Positions 1 to 8,399 of a DNA stretch of 64,000 bases are shown piece after piece (position 1 is the first letter of the stretch; every line of letters starts with the position of its first letter). A program made the position numbers and the translations under genes. The stretch spans positions 62,001 to 126,000 of the forward strand of contig CAWGLR010000001.1 of assembly GCA_963823565.1 (NCBI GenBank). The letters run 5' to 3'. This DNA is from RHKX01 sp963823565. GTDB lineage: Bacteria > Actinomycetota > Thermoleophilia > Solirubrobacterales > 70-9. Under the pieces are notes generated by a model. It saw only the letters and a list, made by a program, of their open reading frames with translations. It was not told where the DNA came from and made no database searches.

Positions 1-599
1 CTGACGGCCTCCGTGGCGAGCCGGTCGAGCGCCGAGCCGGCCGCAAGCGACTCGAGCGAGCCCTCCTGGGGGAAGCCCTCCCTCGGCTCGGGCGCGCCGC
101 GCTCGACCCGGACCCCGATCAGCGTGTGGCCGACCTCGGCCGCCGCCCCGGTGGAGCCTCGGTACGGCCGGCCGCCGAGGACGAGTCCGCCGCCCACGCC
201 GGTGCCGACGGTGAAGATCACCAGGTTCTCGACGGCCACCTCCGTGCCGCCCTCGCACGCCTCGGCGAGCGCGGCGACGTTGGCGTCGTTGTCGATGTAG
301 GTCGGAAGGCCGAGTCGATCGGTCAGGTAGTCGCGCAGCGGGAAGTCGGCGAGCGGCACGTTGACCGAGCTGCGAGCGCGCCCGGTCTCGAACTCGACCG
401 TCGAGGGGACCCCGATCCCGACCGCGGCGACGTCGTCGGTCCGCATCGATTCGGCCGCGGACGTCAGCTCGTCGAGCAGCGCGTCGGTGTCAGGCGCGTC
501 CATCGGGTGGAGCGCGTGCTCGACGATCTCGCCGTCCGCGACCCGGGCCGCGGCGATCTTCGTCCCGCCGACGTCGAGCCCGACGAACTCTCCGCTCAC
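1..599 (-). CDS. ROK-family sugar kinase (glucokinase-like), runs off the left edge
   Basis: About 199 codons are visible from GTG 599 to the window edge. The phosphate-binding loop (VGLDVGGTKIAAARV), the substrate region IDNDANVAALAE with the probable catalytic Asp, and the second phosphate loop TVGTGVGGGLVLGG are those of ROK sugar kinases, which phosphorylate glucose or related sugars with ATP in the cytosol. The zinc motif CxCGxxGCxE expected after the AEVGHTLI stretch is absent; a cysteine-free segment (EGFPQEGSLESLAAG) stands there. The gene diverges from the cyclase gene at 669 across about 70 nt. A pentose phosphate operon lies nearby. The exact sugar cannot be told. Confidence 0.88.
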   Translation of the reverse strand, partial: MSGEFVGLDVGGTKIAAARVADGEIVEHALHPMDAPDTDALLDELTSAAESMRTDDVAAVGIGVPSTVEFETGRARSSVNVPLADFPLRDYLTDRLGLPTYIDNDANVAALAEACEGGTEVAVENLVIFTVGTGVGGGLVLGGRPYRGSTGAAAEVGHTLIGVRVERGAPEPREGFPQEGSLESLAAGSALDRLATEAV

Positions 600-654
600 G
601 GGCGGGCTGAGAGGGAGCGGCCTTGCATGCGGCCCTGACCCTACCGCCGCCGGA

Positions 655-671
655 TAGGCTCGCCACCCATG
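655..671 (+). promoter_or_regulatory. Leaderless-type promoter: -10 box TAGGCT before ATG 669
   Basis: TAGGCT (655-660) lies 8 nt upstream of ATG 669 and no Shine-Dalgarno sequence is seen. Spacing fits transcription starting at or next to the start codon. Confidence 0.55.
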
Positions 672-1307
672 AACGCCGCCGGGAGGCTCATCGACGTGTC
701 CGTCCCGCTCCGCGAGGGGATGCCGATCTACCGCGGCAACCCCGGTTTCGAGATCCACCTCGACAGTGCGCTCGCCGACGGCGCCGGCGCGAACGTCTCG
801 AAGGTGACGATGGGAGCGCACACCGGAACCCACGTCGACGGGCAGCGCCACTTCCTCGAAGACGGCGCCGGCGCGGACGCGCTGCCGCTCGACGCGATGC
901 TCGGCCCGGCCGAGGTGGTCGAGCTGCCGGATGTCGGGCTCGGGCCGATCGACGAAGCGGCCCTGCGCGGCGCCGGCATCCCGGCGGGCACCGAGCGCCT
1001 GCTGCTGAAGACGCCGAACTCCCGGCTCTGGGAGCGGGACGACTTCACCCACGACTTCGCCCGCCTCGACGGCGGCGGCGCGGCCTACGCGCTCGAGATC
1101 GGCTTGCGCCTGATCGGCATCGACTACCTGTCGATCGGCGACGCCGACGCCCACCACGCGCTGCTCGGCAACGGCGTCGTCGCGCTGGAGGGCCTCGACC
1201 TGCGCGGGATCGAGCCCGGCTCCTACGAGCTTCACTGCCTGCCGATTCGGCTGGTCGGCAGCGACGGCGCCCCGGCGCGCGTGGTCCTGAGGGAGGCGGC
1301 GAGATGA
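669..1307 (+). CDS. Cyclase family protein (arylformamidase/kynurenine formamidase-like metal hydrolase)
   Basis: This 212-residue protein carries the hallmark HTGTHVDGQRHF of the cyclase family (PF04199); the His/Asp cluster there binds metal in kynurenine formamidase-type hydrolases. The N-terminal 'IDVSVPLREGMPIYRGNP' and the later 'GIDYLSIGDADAHHALL' are also typical. Such enzymes hydrolyse N-formyl amides or small cyclic substrates; the substrate here is unknown. Its stop overlaps the ATG of the next ROK kinase (ATGA at 1304-1307), so the two are translationally coupled. No tryptophan-catabolism genes are nearby, so a kynurenine role is not supported by context. Confidence 0.85.
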   Translation: MNAAGRLIDVSVPLREGMPIYRGNPGFEIHLDSALADGAGANVSKVTMGAHTGTHVDGQRHFLEDGAGADALPLDAMLGPAEVVELPDVGLGPIDEAALRGAGIPAGTERLLLKTPNSRLWERDDFTHDFARLDGGGAAYALEIGLRLIGIDYLSIGDADAHHALLGNGVVALEGLDLRGIEPGSYELHCLPIRLVGSDGAPARVVLREAAR

Positions 1308-2263
1308 GCGACTCGGCGCGTGGAGGGATCGACCTCGGCGGCACCAAGATCCAGGCGATCGTCGTCGACGAGGGCAACGCCGTGCTCGGCGAGGCACGCC
1401 ACCCGACCCCGCAGGACCACGGCCCCGACGGCGTCGCCGCGGCGATGGTCGCCGCGATGGCCGAGGCCGCGGGCAGCGCCGATCTGAAGACTGACGGCCT
1501 CGCCGGCGTCGGCGTCGGCTCGCCCGGCGACGTCTCGCGCGAGTCGGGGATCGTCTCCCGCGCCAAGAACCTGCCGGATTGGGGCGGCAGCTTCCCGCTC
1601 GGCTCCCGCCTCAGCGACGCGCTCGGGACCCGGGTCGAGGTAGGGAACGACGTCAGCGTCGCCACGAAGGCTGAGGTCGAGCTCGGCGCGGGCCGCAACT
1701 TCAGCTCGGTCCTCGGCGTCTTCTGGGGCACCGGCGTCGGCGGCGGCCTCGTCCTCGACGGCAAGGACTGGCACGGCCGGGGAGCCGCCGGCGAGATCGG
1801 CCACATGGTCGTCGTCCGCGGCGGCGATCGCTGCCAATGCGGCAATCGCGGCTGCCTCGAGGCCTACGCCGGCCGCTCGGCGATGGAGGCCAAGGCGCAC
1901 AAGCGGCACAAGGACGGCGAGAAGACGGTCCTCTTCAAGCTGATGCGGGAGCACGACCGCCCACGCCTCACCTCGGGGATCTGGGACCGGGCGCTCGACC
2001 ACGAGGACAAGCTGGCCGAGGAGCTGATCGACGAGGCTGTCAAGGCGCTCGGCGCCGGGATCGCCTCCGCCGTCAACCTGCTCGACCCCGAAGTCGTGAT
2101 CCTCGGCGGCGGCATGGGCGTCCGGTTCGGCGAGAGCCTCGGCCCGAAGATCGAGAAGCGGATGCACAAGAACCTCTTCGACAGCGATCACCCGCCCCAG
2201 TTCACGGTCGCCGAGCTCGGCGACCTCGGCGGCGCGATCGGCGCCGCGCTGCTCGTCGCGTAG
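1304..2263 (+). CDS. ROK-family sugar kinase (glucokinase-type)
   Basis: A 319-residue complete ROK kinase. Visible are the N-terminal ATP loop GGIDLGGTKIQAIVVDEG, the catalytic region VEVGNDVSVATKAE, the glycine loop WGTGVGGGLVLDG, the zinc-binding motif CQCGNRGCLE following GEIGHMVV, and the C-terminal adenosine motif VVILGGGMG. It likely phosphorylates glucose or a similar hexose. The ATG at 1304 overlaps the stop of the cyclase gene by 4 nt, which fixes the start. Unlike the partial kinase at the left edge, this one keeps the full zinc motif. Two ROK kinases this close suggest different sugar specificities or one having a regulatory role; that is inference. Confidence 0.9.
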   Translation: MSDSARGGIDLGGTKIQAIVVDEGNAVLGEARHPTPQDHGPDGVAAAMVAAMAEAAGSADLKTDGLAGVGVGSPGDVSRESGIVSRAKNLPDWGGSFPLGSRLSDALGTRVEVGNDVSVATKAEVELGAGRNFSSVLGVFWGTGVGGGLVLDGKDWHGRGAAGEIGHMVVVRGGDRCQCGNRGCLEAYAGRSAMEAKAHKRHKDGEKTVLFKLMREHDRPRLTSGIWDRALDHEDKLAEELIDEAVKALGAGIASAVNLLDPEVVILGGGMGVRFGESLGPKIEKRMHKNLFDSDHPPQFTVAELGDLGGAIGAALLVA

Positions 2264-2332
2264 GCGGCCGACGCCCGCGCCCCGATCGCGCTTTCATCCC
2301 CGCAACACATCCGGCGGAGGAGGTCGAGGCGC

Positions 2333-3106
2333 ATGATGCGATCCGAGGTCAAGGGGGTCGCCGCCGCGCTCGCGCTGGCCGTGGCGATCGGTGGATGCGG
2401 GTCGGGGTCGTCGGGGACGGACGCCACCGCGACGGCCGCCGCGCTGCCCGAGGGGAGCGAGCCCGTGGAGCTGGACCCCGCGGAGATGAGCACGACCATC
2501 GACAACCCCTACTGGCCGATGGCGCCCGGGGACAGGTGGATCTATCGCGAAACCGGGGAAGGTCCCGTCCAGAGGGTCGTCGTGACGGTCACCGGCCGCA
2601 CGAAGATGGTGGCCAACGGGGTCGAGGCCCGGGTCGTGCGCGACGTCGTCACCGCGGGCGGAGAGCCCGCCGAGGTCACCGACGACTGGTACGCGCAGGA
2701 CGAGGCCGGGAACATCTGGTACCTGGGCGAGAAGACGGCCGAGTACGAGAACGGCGAGGTGAGCTCCCGCGCCGGCTCCTTCGAGGCGGGCACCGGAGGA
2801 GCGCAACCCGGCATCGCGCTGCCGGCCGACCCTCACCCGGGCCTGGCCTACCGGCAGGAGTACCTGAAGGGCGAGGCCGAGGACCGCGCCGAGGTGCTGA
2901 GCGTGGACCAGCAGGTCGAGGTTCCCACAGGTCGCTACCGGGACGCGCTGATGACGCGGGACTTCAACCCGCTCGAGCCGGCGATCAACGAGCTCAAGCT
3001 CTACGCGCGCAACGTCGGCCCGGTTCTGGCGCTGACGATCTCCGGCGGCAGCGGCCGCGAGGAGCTCGTCTCGTTCGAACCGGGCGGCGGCGCGCCGGGC
3101 GGGTGA
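2333..3106 (+). CDS. Secreted lipoprotein of unknown function
   Basis: 257 residues. A strong Shine-Dalgarno (GGAGGAGG near 2314-2321) precedes the paired ATGs at 2333 and 2336. The N-terminus is a lipoprotein signal peptide ending in a lipobox (AIGGC, Cys about residue 22), followed by a Ser/Gly/Thr-rich linker. The mature part begins with 'DNPYWPMAPGDRWIYRE', a pattern seen in uncharacterised actinobacterial exported proteins, and looks beta-rich (alternating hydrophobic strands such as VQRVVVTVTG). It should sit on the outer face of the membrane. No enzymatic motif is recognised. Confidence 0.75.
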   Translation: MMRSEVKGVAAALALAVAIGGCGSGSSGTDATATAAALPEGSEPVELDPAEMSTTIDNPYWPMAPGDRWIYRETGEGPVQRVVVTVTGRTKMVANGVEARVVRDVVTAGGEPAEVTDDWYAQDEAGNIWYLGEKTAEYENGEVSSRAGSFEAGTGGAQPGIALPADPHPGLAYRQEYLKGEAEDRAEVLSVDQQVEVPTGRYRDALMTRDFNPLEPAINELKLYARNVGPVLALTISGGSGREELVSFEPGGGAPGG

Positions 3107-3157
3107 CGGACGCCTGGCGGCGCGCCGGCCGGGGCCGGCGAATTTAGGGGCTCCGGC

Positions 3158-3172
3158 TACCCTGGGTAGGTG
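3158..3172 (+). promoter_or_regulatory. Leaderless-type promoter: TACCCT before GTG 3170
   Basis: TACCCT (3158-3163) is 6 nt upstream of GTG 3170, the optimum for a leaderless transcript. Confidence 0.45.
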
Positions 3173-3439
3173 AAGAAGTTCGAGATGAGCGAGGACCGCA
3201 TCGTCGGCGACGGCTGCAACGTCACCGTCTACGAGCGGCCGGACCGGTCCCGCTACGCGCTCGACCGCCGCGGCGCCGGGTCCGAATGGAGCGCCGACGA
3301 CCCGATCTTCGGACGCGCCCGCTTCGACTCGCGGGAGCTCTCCACCGGACGATGGGACGGCTCGCGCTCGACGCAGTCCTCGCCCCCCGCCGCCGATCCG
3401 CCCCGGGGTCGCAGGCGCAAGGGCGCTCGGATCAGCTAG
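3170..3439 (+). CDS. Small hypothetical protein
   Basis: 89 residues beginning KKFEMSEDRIVGDGCNVTVYERP. It is charged with no membrane segment; the last 25 residues are Ser/Pro/Arg-rich and may be disordered. The start is supported by a TACCCT box 6 nt upstream. Codon usage (G/C third positions) agrees with neighbours over the first 60 codons. No family is recognised. It stands alone between the lipoprotein and the DoxX gene. Confidence 0.5.
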   Translation: MKKFEMSEDRIVGDGCNVTVYERPDRSRYALDRRGAGSEWSADDPIFGRARFDSRELSTGRWDGSRSTQSSPPAADPPRGRRRKGARIS

Positions 3440-3516
3440 CCCCCCGGCATCGCCACGTTTCCCATCGCCGCCTCCGGGTATGATGGTTGCGAAAGCAATC
3501 TTTTCGGAGGCAAGAG

Positions 3517-4086
3517 ATGATGCTGGGACGACTCATCGCCCGCCTCGTGATCGGTGGGCTGTTCATCGGACACGGGACCCAGAAGTGGTTCGGCTGGTTC
3601 GGCGGCCCCGGCCGCGACGGGACCGAGGGCATGATGGAGAAGCTCGAGATGCGGCCGGCGAAGGCGAACGCCCACCTCGTAGCGGGCACCGAGACGGTCG
3701 GCGGCGCGATGATCGCCACGGGCGCGCTCACCCCCGTCGCCGCCTCAGGGCTGATCGCAGCGATGGTCACCGCCATGCGCAAGGTCCACTTCGCCAACGG
3801 GCCGTGGAACTCGAACGGCGGCTACGAGTTCAACCTCGTGCTGATCGCGGCGCTGGTCGCGCTCGTCGACGGCGGACCCGGCCGGATCTCGGTCGACCGC
3901 GCGCTCGGCATCGAGGAGACCGGCACCGGTTGGGCCCTCGCCGCCCTCGCCGGCGGCGCAGTCGGCTCCGCACTCGCGATCGAGGCGGGGAAGCGTGCCT
4001 CCTCCCCCCACTCCACGCCCGCTGAGGAGCCCGAAGCCGGTGTGGCTGAGGAAAAGGCTGGGGAGCCGGTGAGCGCAGCGACATAG
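3517..4086 (+). CDS. DoxX family membrane protein
   Basis: 189 residues. The start at ATG 3517 is chosen because GGAGG (3506-3510) sits 6 nt upstream; an in-frame start at 3487 has no ribosome site. The sequence LGRLIARLVIGGLFIGHGTQKWFGWFGG is the DoxX signature, followed by three more membrane helices (about residues 60-150). A Ser/Pro/Glu-rich cytosolic tail follows. DoxX proteins are small integral membrane proteins linked to quinone/thiol redox or oxidative stress responses in some bacteria; the role here is not known. A second DoxX-like protein is at 26020-26601. Confidence 0.8.
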   Translation: MMLGRLIARLVIGGLFIGHGTQKWFGWFGGPGRDGTEGMMEKLEMRPAKANAHLVAGTETVGGAMIATGALTPVAASGLIAAMVTAMRKVHFANGPWNSNGGYEFNLVLIAALVALVDGGPGRISVDRALGIEETGTGWALAALAGGAVGSALAIEAGKRASSPHSTPAEEPEAGVAEEKAGEPVSAAT

Positions 4087-4096
4087 CGATCAGAAG

Positions 4097-4120
4097 GGCC
4101 GGCGGGGGAGGTGGCCGGCC
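4097..4120. terminator. GC-rich stem-loop between convergent genes
   Basis: Arms GGCCGGC (4097-4103) and GCCGGCC (4114-4120) with a 10-nt loop lie between the 3' ends of the DoxX gene and pgi. There is no T-tract on either side, so a terminator role is only possible. Confidence 0.3.
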
Positions 4121-4132
4121 GCACCGGCCTAG

Positions 4133-5773
4133 CTAGCCTCGCCGGGCCCGGTACGCGCGGATCAGCGCGTTCGTCGAGGAGTCGTGCGCCAGGCCGGAGT
4201 CGTCGGCCGCCTGGAGCTCGGGCACGATCCGCTTCGCGAGCGTCTTCCCGAGCTCGACGCCCCACTGGTCGAAGGAGTCGATCCCCCAGACCGTGCCCTG
4301 GGTGAAGACGCTGTGCTCGTAGAGGGCGACGAGCTTGCCGAGGGTCGCCGGATCGAGGCGCTCGGCCATGATCACGTTGGTCGGGCTGTTGCCCTCGAAG
4401 GTCTTGTGCGGCACGAGCTCCTCGGGGACGCCCTCGGCGCGCACCTCCTCGGCGGTCTTGCCGAAGGCGAGCGCCTCCGCCTGGGCGAAGACGTTGGCGA
4501 CGAGCAGGTCGTGGTGGTCGCCGAGCGGGTTCAGCGAGCGCGCGAAGAAGATCAGGTCGGCCGGGATCAGGTGCGTTCCCTGGTGGATCAATTGGTAGAA
4601 GGAATGCTGTCCGTTCGTCCCCGGCTCGCCCCAGAAGATCGGCCCGGTCGCGTAGTCGACGCGCGTCCCGTCGAGGCGGACGTGCTTGCCGTTGGACTCC
4701 ATCGTCAGCTGCTGGAGGTAGGCAGGGAAGCGCTCGAGGTACTGCTCGTAGGGGAGGACGGCGACGGTCTCGGCGCCGAAGAAGTCGGCGTACCAGAGCG
4801 TCAACAGGCCCATCAGCGCCGGCAGGTTCGAGTCGATGGGCGTCTCGAGGAAGTGCTCATCGACCGCGTGGAAGCCGGCGAGCATCTCGCTGAAGCGGTC
4901 GGGGCCGATCGCCAGCATCGTCGTCAGCCCGATCGCCGAGTCCATCGAGTAGCGGCCGCCGACCCAGTCCCAGAAGCCGAACATGTTGTCGGTGTCGATG
5001 CCGAACTTCGACACCTCCTCGGCGTTCGTCGAGAGGGCGACGAAGTGCTTGGCGACGGCGGTCTCGTCGCCGAGCGCCGCCAGCGTCCACTCGCGCGCGG
5101 CCTTTGCGTTGGTCATCGTCTCGAGCGTCGTGAACGTCTTCGAGGCGACGACGAAGAGGGTCTCGGCGGGCTCGAGGTCGCGCGTCTTCTCGACGAAGTC
5201 GGTCGCGTCGACGTTGGAGACGAAGCGGATCTCGAGGTCGCGGTCGGAGTAGTGGCGCAGCGCCCGGTGCGCCATCACCGGGCCGAGGTCGGAGCCGCCG
5301 ATGCCGATGTTGATCACGTTGCGGATCGGCCGGCCGGTGTGCCCTCGCCAATCCCCCGAGCGCACCCGGTCGCTGAAGGCGGCCATTCGGTCGAGGACCT
5401 CGTGGACGTCCTTGACGACGTCGCGCCCGTCGACGATCAGCGAGCGGTCGCGCGGCATCCGCAACGCGACGTGGAGCACCGAGCGGTCCTCGGTGACGTT
5501 GATGCGCTCGCCGGCGAACATCGCCCGCGCACGCTGCGCGACGCCGGCCTCCTCCGCGAGGCGAGCCAGCAGCGCCACCGTCTCGTCGGTGATTCGGTTC
5601 TTCGAGTAGTCGAGGAAGAGCCCCTCGGCCTCGGCGGTGAGGCGCTCGCCGCGGCCCGGGTCGGCGGCGAAGAGGTCGCGCAGGTGGCGGTCGGCGATTA
5701 CGGCGTGGTGGCGCCCGAGCTCACGCCAGGCGGGGAGCGAGCGACTGACCGCCGAAGGCGGTCCCGCGCTCAT
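4133..5773 (-). CDS. pgi: Glucose-6-phosphate isomerase
   Basis: 546 residues, normal bacterial length. It interconverts glucose-6-phosphate and fructose-6-phosphate. Clear family signatures: INIGIGGSDLGPVMAHRAL, FGFWDWVGGRYSMDSAIGL, YLQQLTMESNGKHV, FWGEPGTNGQHSFYQLIHQG (with the catalytic Glu and His), and the C-terminal SFDQWGVELGK (catalytic Lys). It is the last gene of the minus-strand operon gnd-zwf-tal-pgi; its ATG (5773-5771) overlaps the tal stop by 4 nt. Together the four genes make the oxidative pentose phosphate route and its return to hexose phosphate. Confidence 0.97.
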   Translation of the reverse strand: MSAGPPSAVSRSLPAWRELGRHHAVIADRHLRDLFAADPGRGERLTAEAEGLFLDYSKNRITDETVALLARLAEEAGVAQRARAMFAGERINVTEDRSVLHVALRMPRDRSLIVDGRDVVKDVHEVLDRMAAFSDRVRSGDWRGHTGRPIRNVINIGIGGSDLGPVMAHRALRHYSDRDLEIRFVSNVDATDFVEKTRDLEPAETLFVVASKTFTTLETMTNAKAAREWTLAALGDETAVAKHFVALSTNAEEVSKFGIDTDNMFGFWDWVGGRYSMDSAIGLTTMLAIGPDRFSEMLAGFHAVDEHFLETPIDSNLPALMGLLTLWYADFFGAETVAVLPYEQYLERFPAYLQQLTMESNGKHVRLDGTRVDYATGPIFWGEPGTNGQHSFYQLIHQGTHLIPADLIFFARSLNPLGDHHDLLVANVFAQAEALAFGKTAEEVRAEGVPEELVPHKTFEGNSPTNVIMAERLDPATLGKLVALYEHSVFTQGTVWGIDSFDQWGVELGKTLAKRIVPELQAADDSGLAHDSSTNALIRAYRARRG

Positions 5774-6852
5774 CCGGCCGCGACCGCCTTGCTCTTCTCC
5801 TCGATCCGGGCGAGCAGCTCGTTCCAGCTCTTGACGAACTTCTCGGCCCCCTCGTCCTGGAGCCGCAGCGCGAGCGCCTTCAGGTCCACCCCGGCCCGCT
5901 CGAACTCGGCGAGCACCTCGCCGTTGTCGCCGCCGTCGGCGGGGAGCAGCTCGCGGATCGAGTCCTCCTGGTCCAGCGCCAGCAGCGTGTCCTCGGGCAT
6001 CGTGTTGATCGACAGCGGCGCCGCCAGCTCCTGGACGTACTTCGTCTTCGGCAGCGACGGGTCCTTGGTCCCGGTCGAGGCGAAGAGGAAGCGCTGCGGC
6101 CGCGCGCCCTCGTTGGCGAGGCGCAGCCAGCGGTCGCTCTGGAGCAGCTCACGGTAGGCGACGTAGCCGTCGATCGCGACGGCGCTGCCGAGCCGGTTCT
6201 TCAGCTCGTCCGGCACCGCGTCGGCGATCGCGACGTCCCAGCGGGAGACGAACAGCGAGGCCACCGAGTGGACCTCGGGGTCCTTGCCGTCGGCGATCCG
6301 GCGCTCGATCCCGCGCATGTAGGCCTCAGCCTGGGCGGCGTACTGGTCGGCGTCGAAGAGGAGCGTGACGTTGATCGGCACGCCTGCGTAGATCGACTCC
6401 TCGATCGCGTCGTTGCCCTCCGGCGTGCCCGGGATCTTGATGTAGAGGTTCGCGCGGTCCCCGGCCTCGTGCAGGCGGGCGGCCTCCGCGGCGGTGCCCT
6501 TGGCGTCGCGCGCGAGCAGCGGCGAGACCTCCAGCGAGGCCCAGCCGTCGACCCCGCTCGTCCGCCGATGCGCCTCGGCGAAGAGGTCGCAGGCGCCGCG
6601 CAGGTCGGAGAGGGCGAGCTCGAAGAACAGCTCCTCCCCGGAGACGCCCCGGTCGAGCAGCTCGGACGTCTGGTCGTCGTAGGCGCCGCCCCCCTTCAGC
6701 GCCTGGTCGAAGATCGTCGGGTTCGAGGTCAGCCCGGTCAGCGACTGGTCGCGGACGTAGCCCTCGATGGTCCCGTCGCTGACCGCGTCGCGGGTGATGT
6801 AGTCGAGCCAGAGGCTCTGGCCGGCGTCGTGGAGGTCGTTGGTGGCGCTCAT
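5770..6852 (-). CDS. tal: Transaldolase
   Basis: 360 residues, the actinobacterial long type. It transfers dihydroxyacetone units between sugar phosphates in the non-oxidative pentose phosphate pathway. 'SLTGLTSNPTIFDQAL' is the N-terminal signature and 'NLYIKIPGTPEG' holds the Schiff-base lysine. The start ATG 6852 follows GGAAGGA by about 8 nt; longer in-frame extensions into zwf are not plausible. It lies 20 nt after zwf and overlaps pgi by 4 nt. No transketolase gene is in the window, so the non-oxidative branch must be completed from elsewhere. Confidence 0.95.
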   Translation of the reverse strand: MSATNDLHDAGQSLWLDYITRDAVSDGTIEGYVRDQSLTGLTSNPTIFDQALKGGGAYDDQTSELLDRGVSGEELFFELALSDLRGACDLFAEAHRRTSGVDGWASLEVSPLLARDAKGTAAEAARLHEAGDRANLYIKIPGTPEGNDAIEESIYAGVPINVTLLFDADQYAAQAEAYMRGIERRIADGKDPEVHSVASLFVSRWDVAIADAVPDELKNRLGSAVAIDGYVAYRELLQSDRWLRLANEGARPQRFLFASTGTKDPSLPKTKYVQELAAPLSINTMPEDTLLALDQEDSIRELLPADGGDNGEVLAEFERAGVDLKALALRLQDEGAEKFVKSWNELLARIEEKSKAVAAG

Positions 6853-6872
6853 CTCGGGTTCCTTCCGGTGGT

Positions 6873-8399
6873 TCAGCAGTCTGGTTCGAGCTCGGGGAGG
6901 GGCCGCTCGGGCAGTCGCCATTGCCATGGCGAGATCAGCTCCTCCGCCTGCGGCGGACCCCAGGAGCCCTGCGGGTAGGGGTGCAGTCGCGACGGGTGCC
7001 TGAGGACGTCGTCGCTGACCGACCACAGGCGCTCGATCCCCTCGGCGCTGGTGAAGAGCGTCCCGTCGCCGAGCATCGCGTCGTGGATCAGCCGCTCGTA
7101 GGCCTCGAGCTGGTTCTCGGCGCAGAACGACTCGTCGTAGTTGAAGGTCATCCGCGCCGGGCCGAGCTGCATCGTCGCCCCGGGGACCTTCGCCTGGAAG
7201 TCGGCGGTGATCGAGCCCGGCTCGGAGAGCTCGAAGACGAGCTGGTTGGCGCCCTGGTGCTGGACCTCGTTGGGGAACATCCGCATCGGCGGCTCGCGGA
7301 AGTCGAGCGCGACCAGGTGGCGGGACTCCGCCATGCTCTTGCCGGTCCGCAGGTAGAACGGCACGCCCGCCCAGCGCCAGTTGTCGATCTCGACCTCGAG
7401 CGCGACGAAGGTCTCGGTGTCGGACTCGGGATCGACGCCCTCCTCGGAGCGGTAGCCCTCGTACTGCCCCCGGACCACCTTCTCGGGGACGATCGACCGG
7501 TAGCCCTGCATGACCTTGTCCTTCTCCGACCGCAGCGATGCCGCGCTCAGGTTCGCCGGCGGCTCCATCGCGATGAACGACAGGAGCTGGAGCAGGTGGG
7601 TGACGACCATGTCGCGGTAGGCGCCGGTCCCCTCGTAGAAGCCGGCTCGGGTGCCGATCGAGAGGGTCTCGGGGACGTCGATCTGGACGTGCTCGATGTT
7701 GTTGCGGTTCCACAGCGGCTCGTAGAGGCCGTTGGCGAAGCGCAGCGCGAGGATGTTCTGCACCGCCTCCTTGCCGAGGAAGTGGTCGATCCGGAAGATC
7801 TGGTCGTCGTCGAACTCCTGGTGGAGCGTGTCGTTGAGCGCGACCGCCGAGTCGTGATCGTGGCCGAAGGGCTTCTCGAGGATCACCCGCGCCTCCTCGC
7901 CGGTCAGGCCGAGCTCGCCGAGCGTCTCGATGATCGACGTGAAGGCGGCCGGGGGGACGGCGAGGTAGTGGAGGAGGCGCGGGTCGCCGCCGACCTCCTT
8001 GCGCGCCTCGGCGACCCGCTCGCCGAGCGCCTGCGGCCCCTGGTCGAGCTGGACGTAGGTGATGCGCTCGGCGAATCGCTTGAAGGCGTCCTCGTCGACC
8101 TCGATCCGGCTGAACTCGTGCACCGCCTGGCGGACGTGGCGGCGGAAGCCGTCGTGGTCGGTGTAGTCGGTCCCGGCGTTGCCGACGATCCGGTAGTGCT
8201 CCGGCAGCAGGCCGGCCTGCTCGAGGTGGAAGAACCCGGGCAGGAGCTTCCGCCCGGCGAGGTCGCCGGAGGCGCCGAAGAGGACGATCACGTGCGGGTC
8301 GGGGACGCGGGTGACGGTGCCGGCAACGCCCGCCTCCGCGGCGGGGAGCCTCGCCTCCCCCTTGGCGCCGGAGAGCTGCGCGGTCGCGACCTCGCTCAC
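6873..8399 (-). CDS. zwf: Glucose-6-phosphate 1-dehydrogenase
   Basis: 508 residues. It oxidises glucose-6-phosphate to 6-phosphogluconolactone with NADP(+). The nucleotide-binding loop FGASGDLAGRKLLPG, the EKPFGHD motif and the active-site signature RIDHFLGKEAVQNI are all present. The start is GTG 8399, which overlaps the gnd stop (GTGA), indicating coupling. The first 30 residues (through GTVTRVP) are an extension before the Rossmann domain. Neither opcA nor a 6-phosphogluconolactonase gene is adjacent, unlike many actinobacterial zwf operons. Confidence 0.96.
   Translation of the reverse strand: MSEVATAQLSGAKGEARLPAAEAGVAGTVTRVPDPHVIVLFGASGDLAGRKLLPGFFHLEQAGLLPEHYRIVGNAGTDYTDHDGFRRHVRQAVHEFSRIEVDEDAFKRFAERITYVQLDQGPQALGERVAEARKEVGGDPRLLHYLAVPPAAFTSIIETLGELGLTGEEARVILEKPFGHDHDSAVALNDTLHQEFDDDQIFRIDHFLGKEAVQNILALRFANGLYEPLWNRNNIEHVQIDVPETLSIGTRAGFYEGTGAYRDMVVTHLLQLLSFIAMEPPANLSAASLRSEKDKVMQGYRSIVPEKVVRGQYEGYRSEEGVDPESDTETFVALEVEIDNWRWAGVPFYLRTGKSMAESRHLVALDFREPPMRMFPNEVQHQGANQLVFELSEPGSITADFQAKVPGATMQLGPARMTFNYDESFCAENQLEAYERLIHDAMLGDGTLFTSAEGIERLWSVSDDVLRHPSRLHPYPQGSWGPPQAEELISPWQWRLPERPLPELEPDC

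Noticed and set aside
4184..6157. 657-codon open frame on the plus strand
   Set aside because: It is antisense to pgi and tal, which have full family motifs; high GC makes long antisense frames common.
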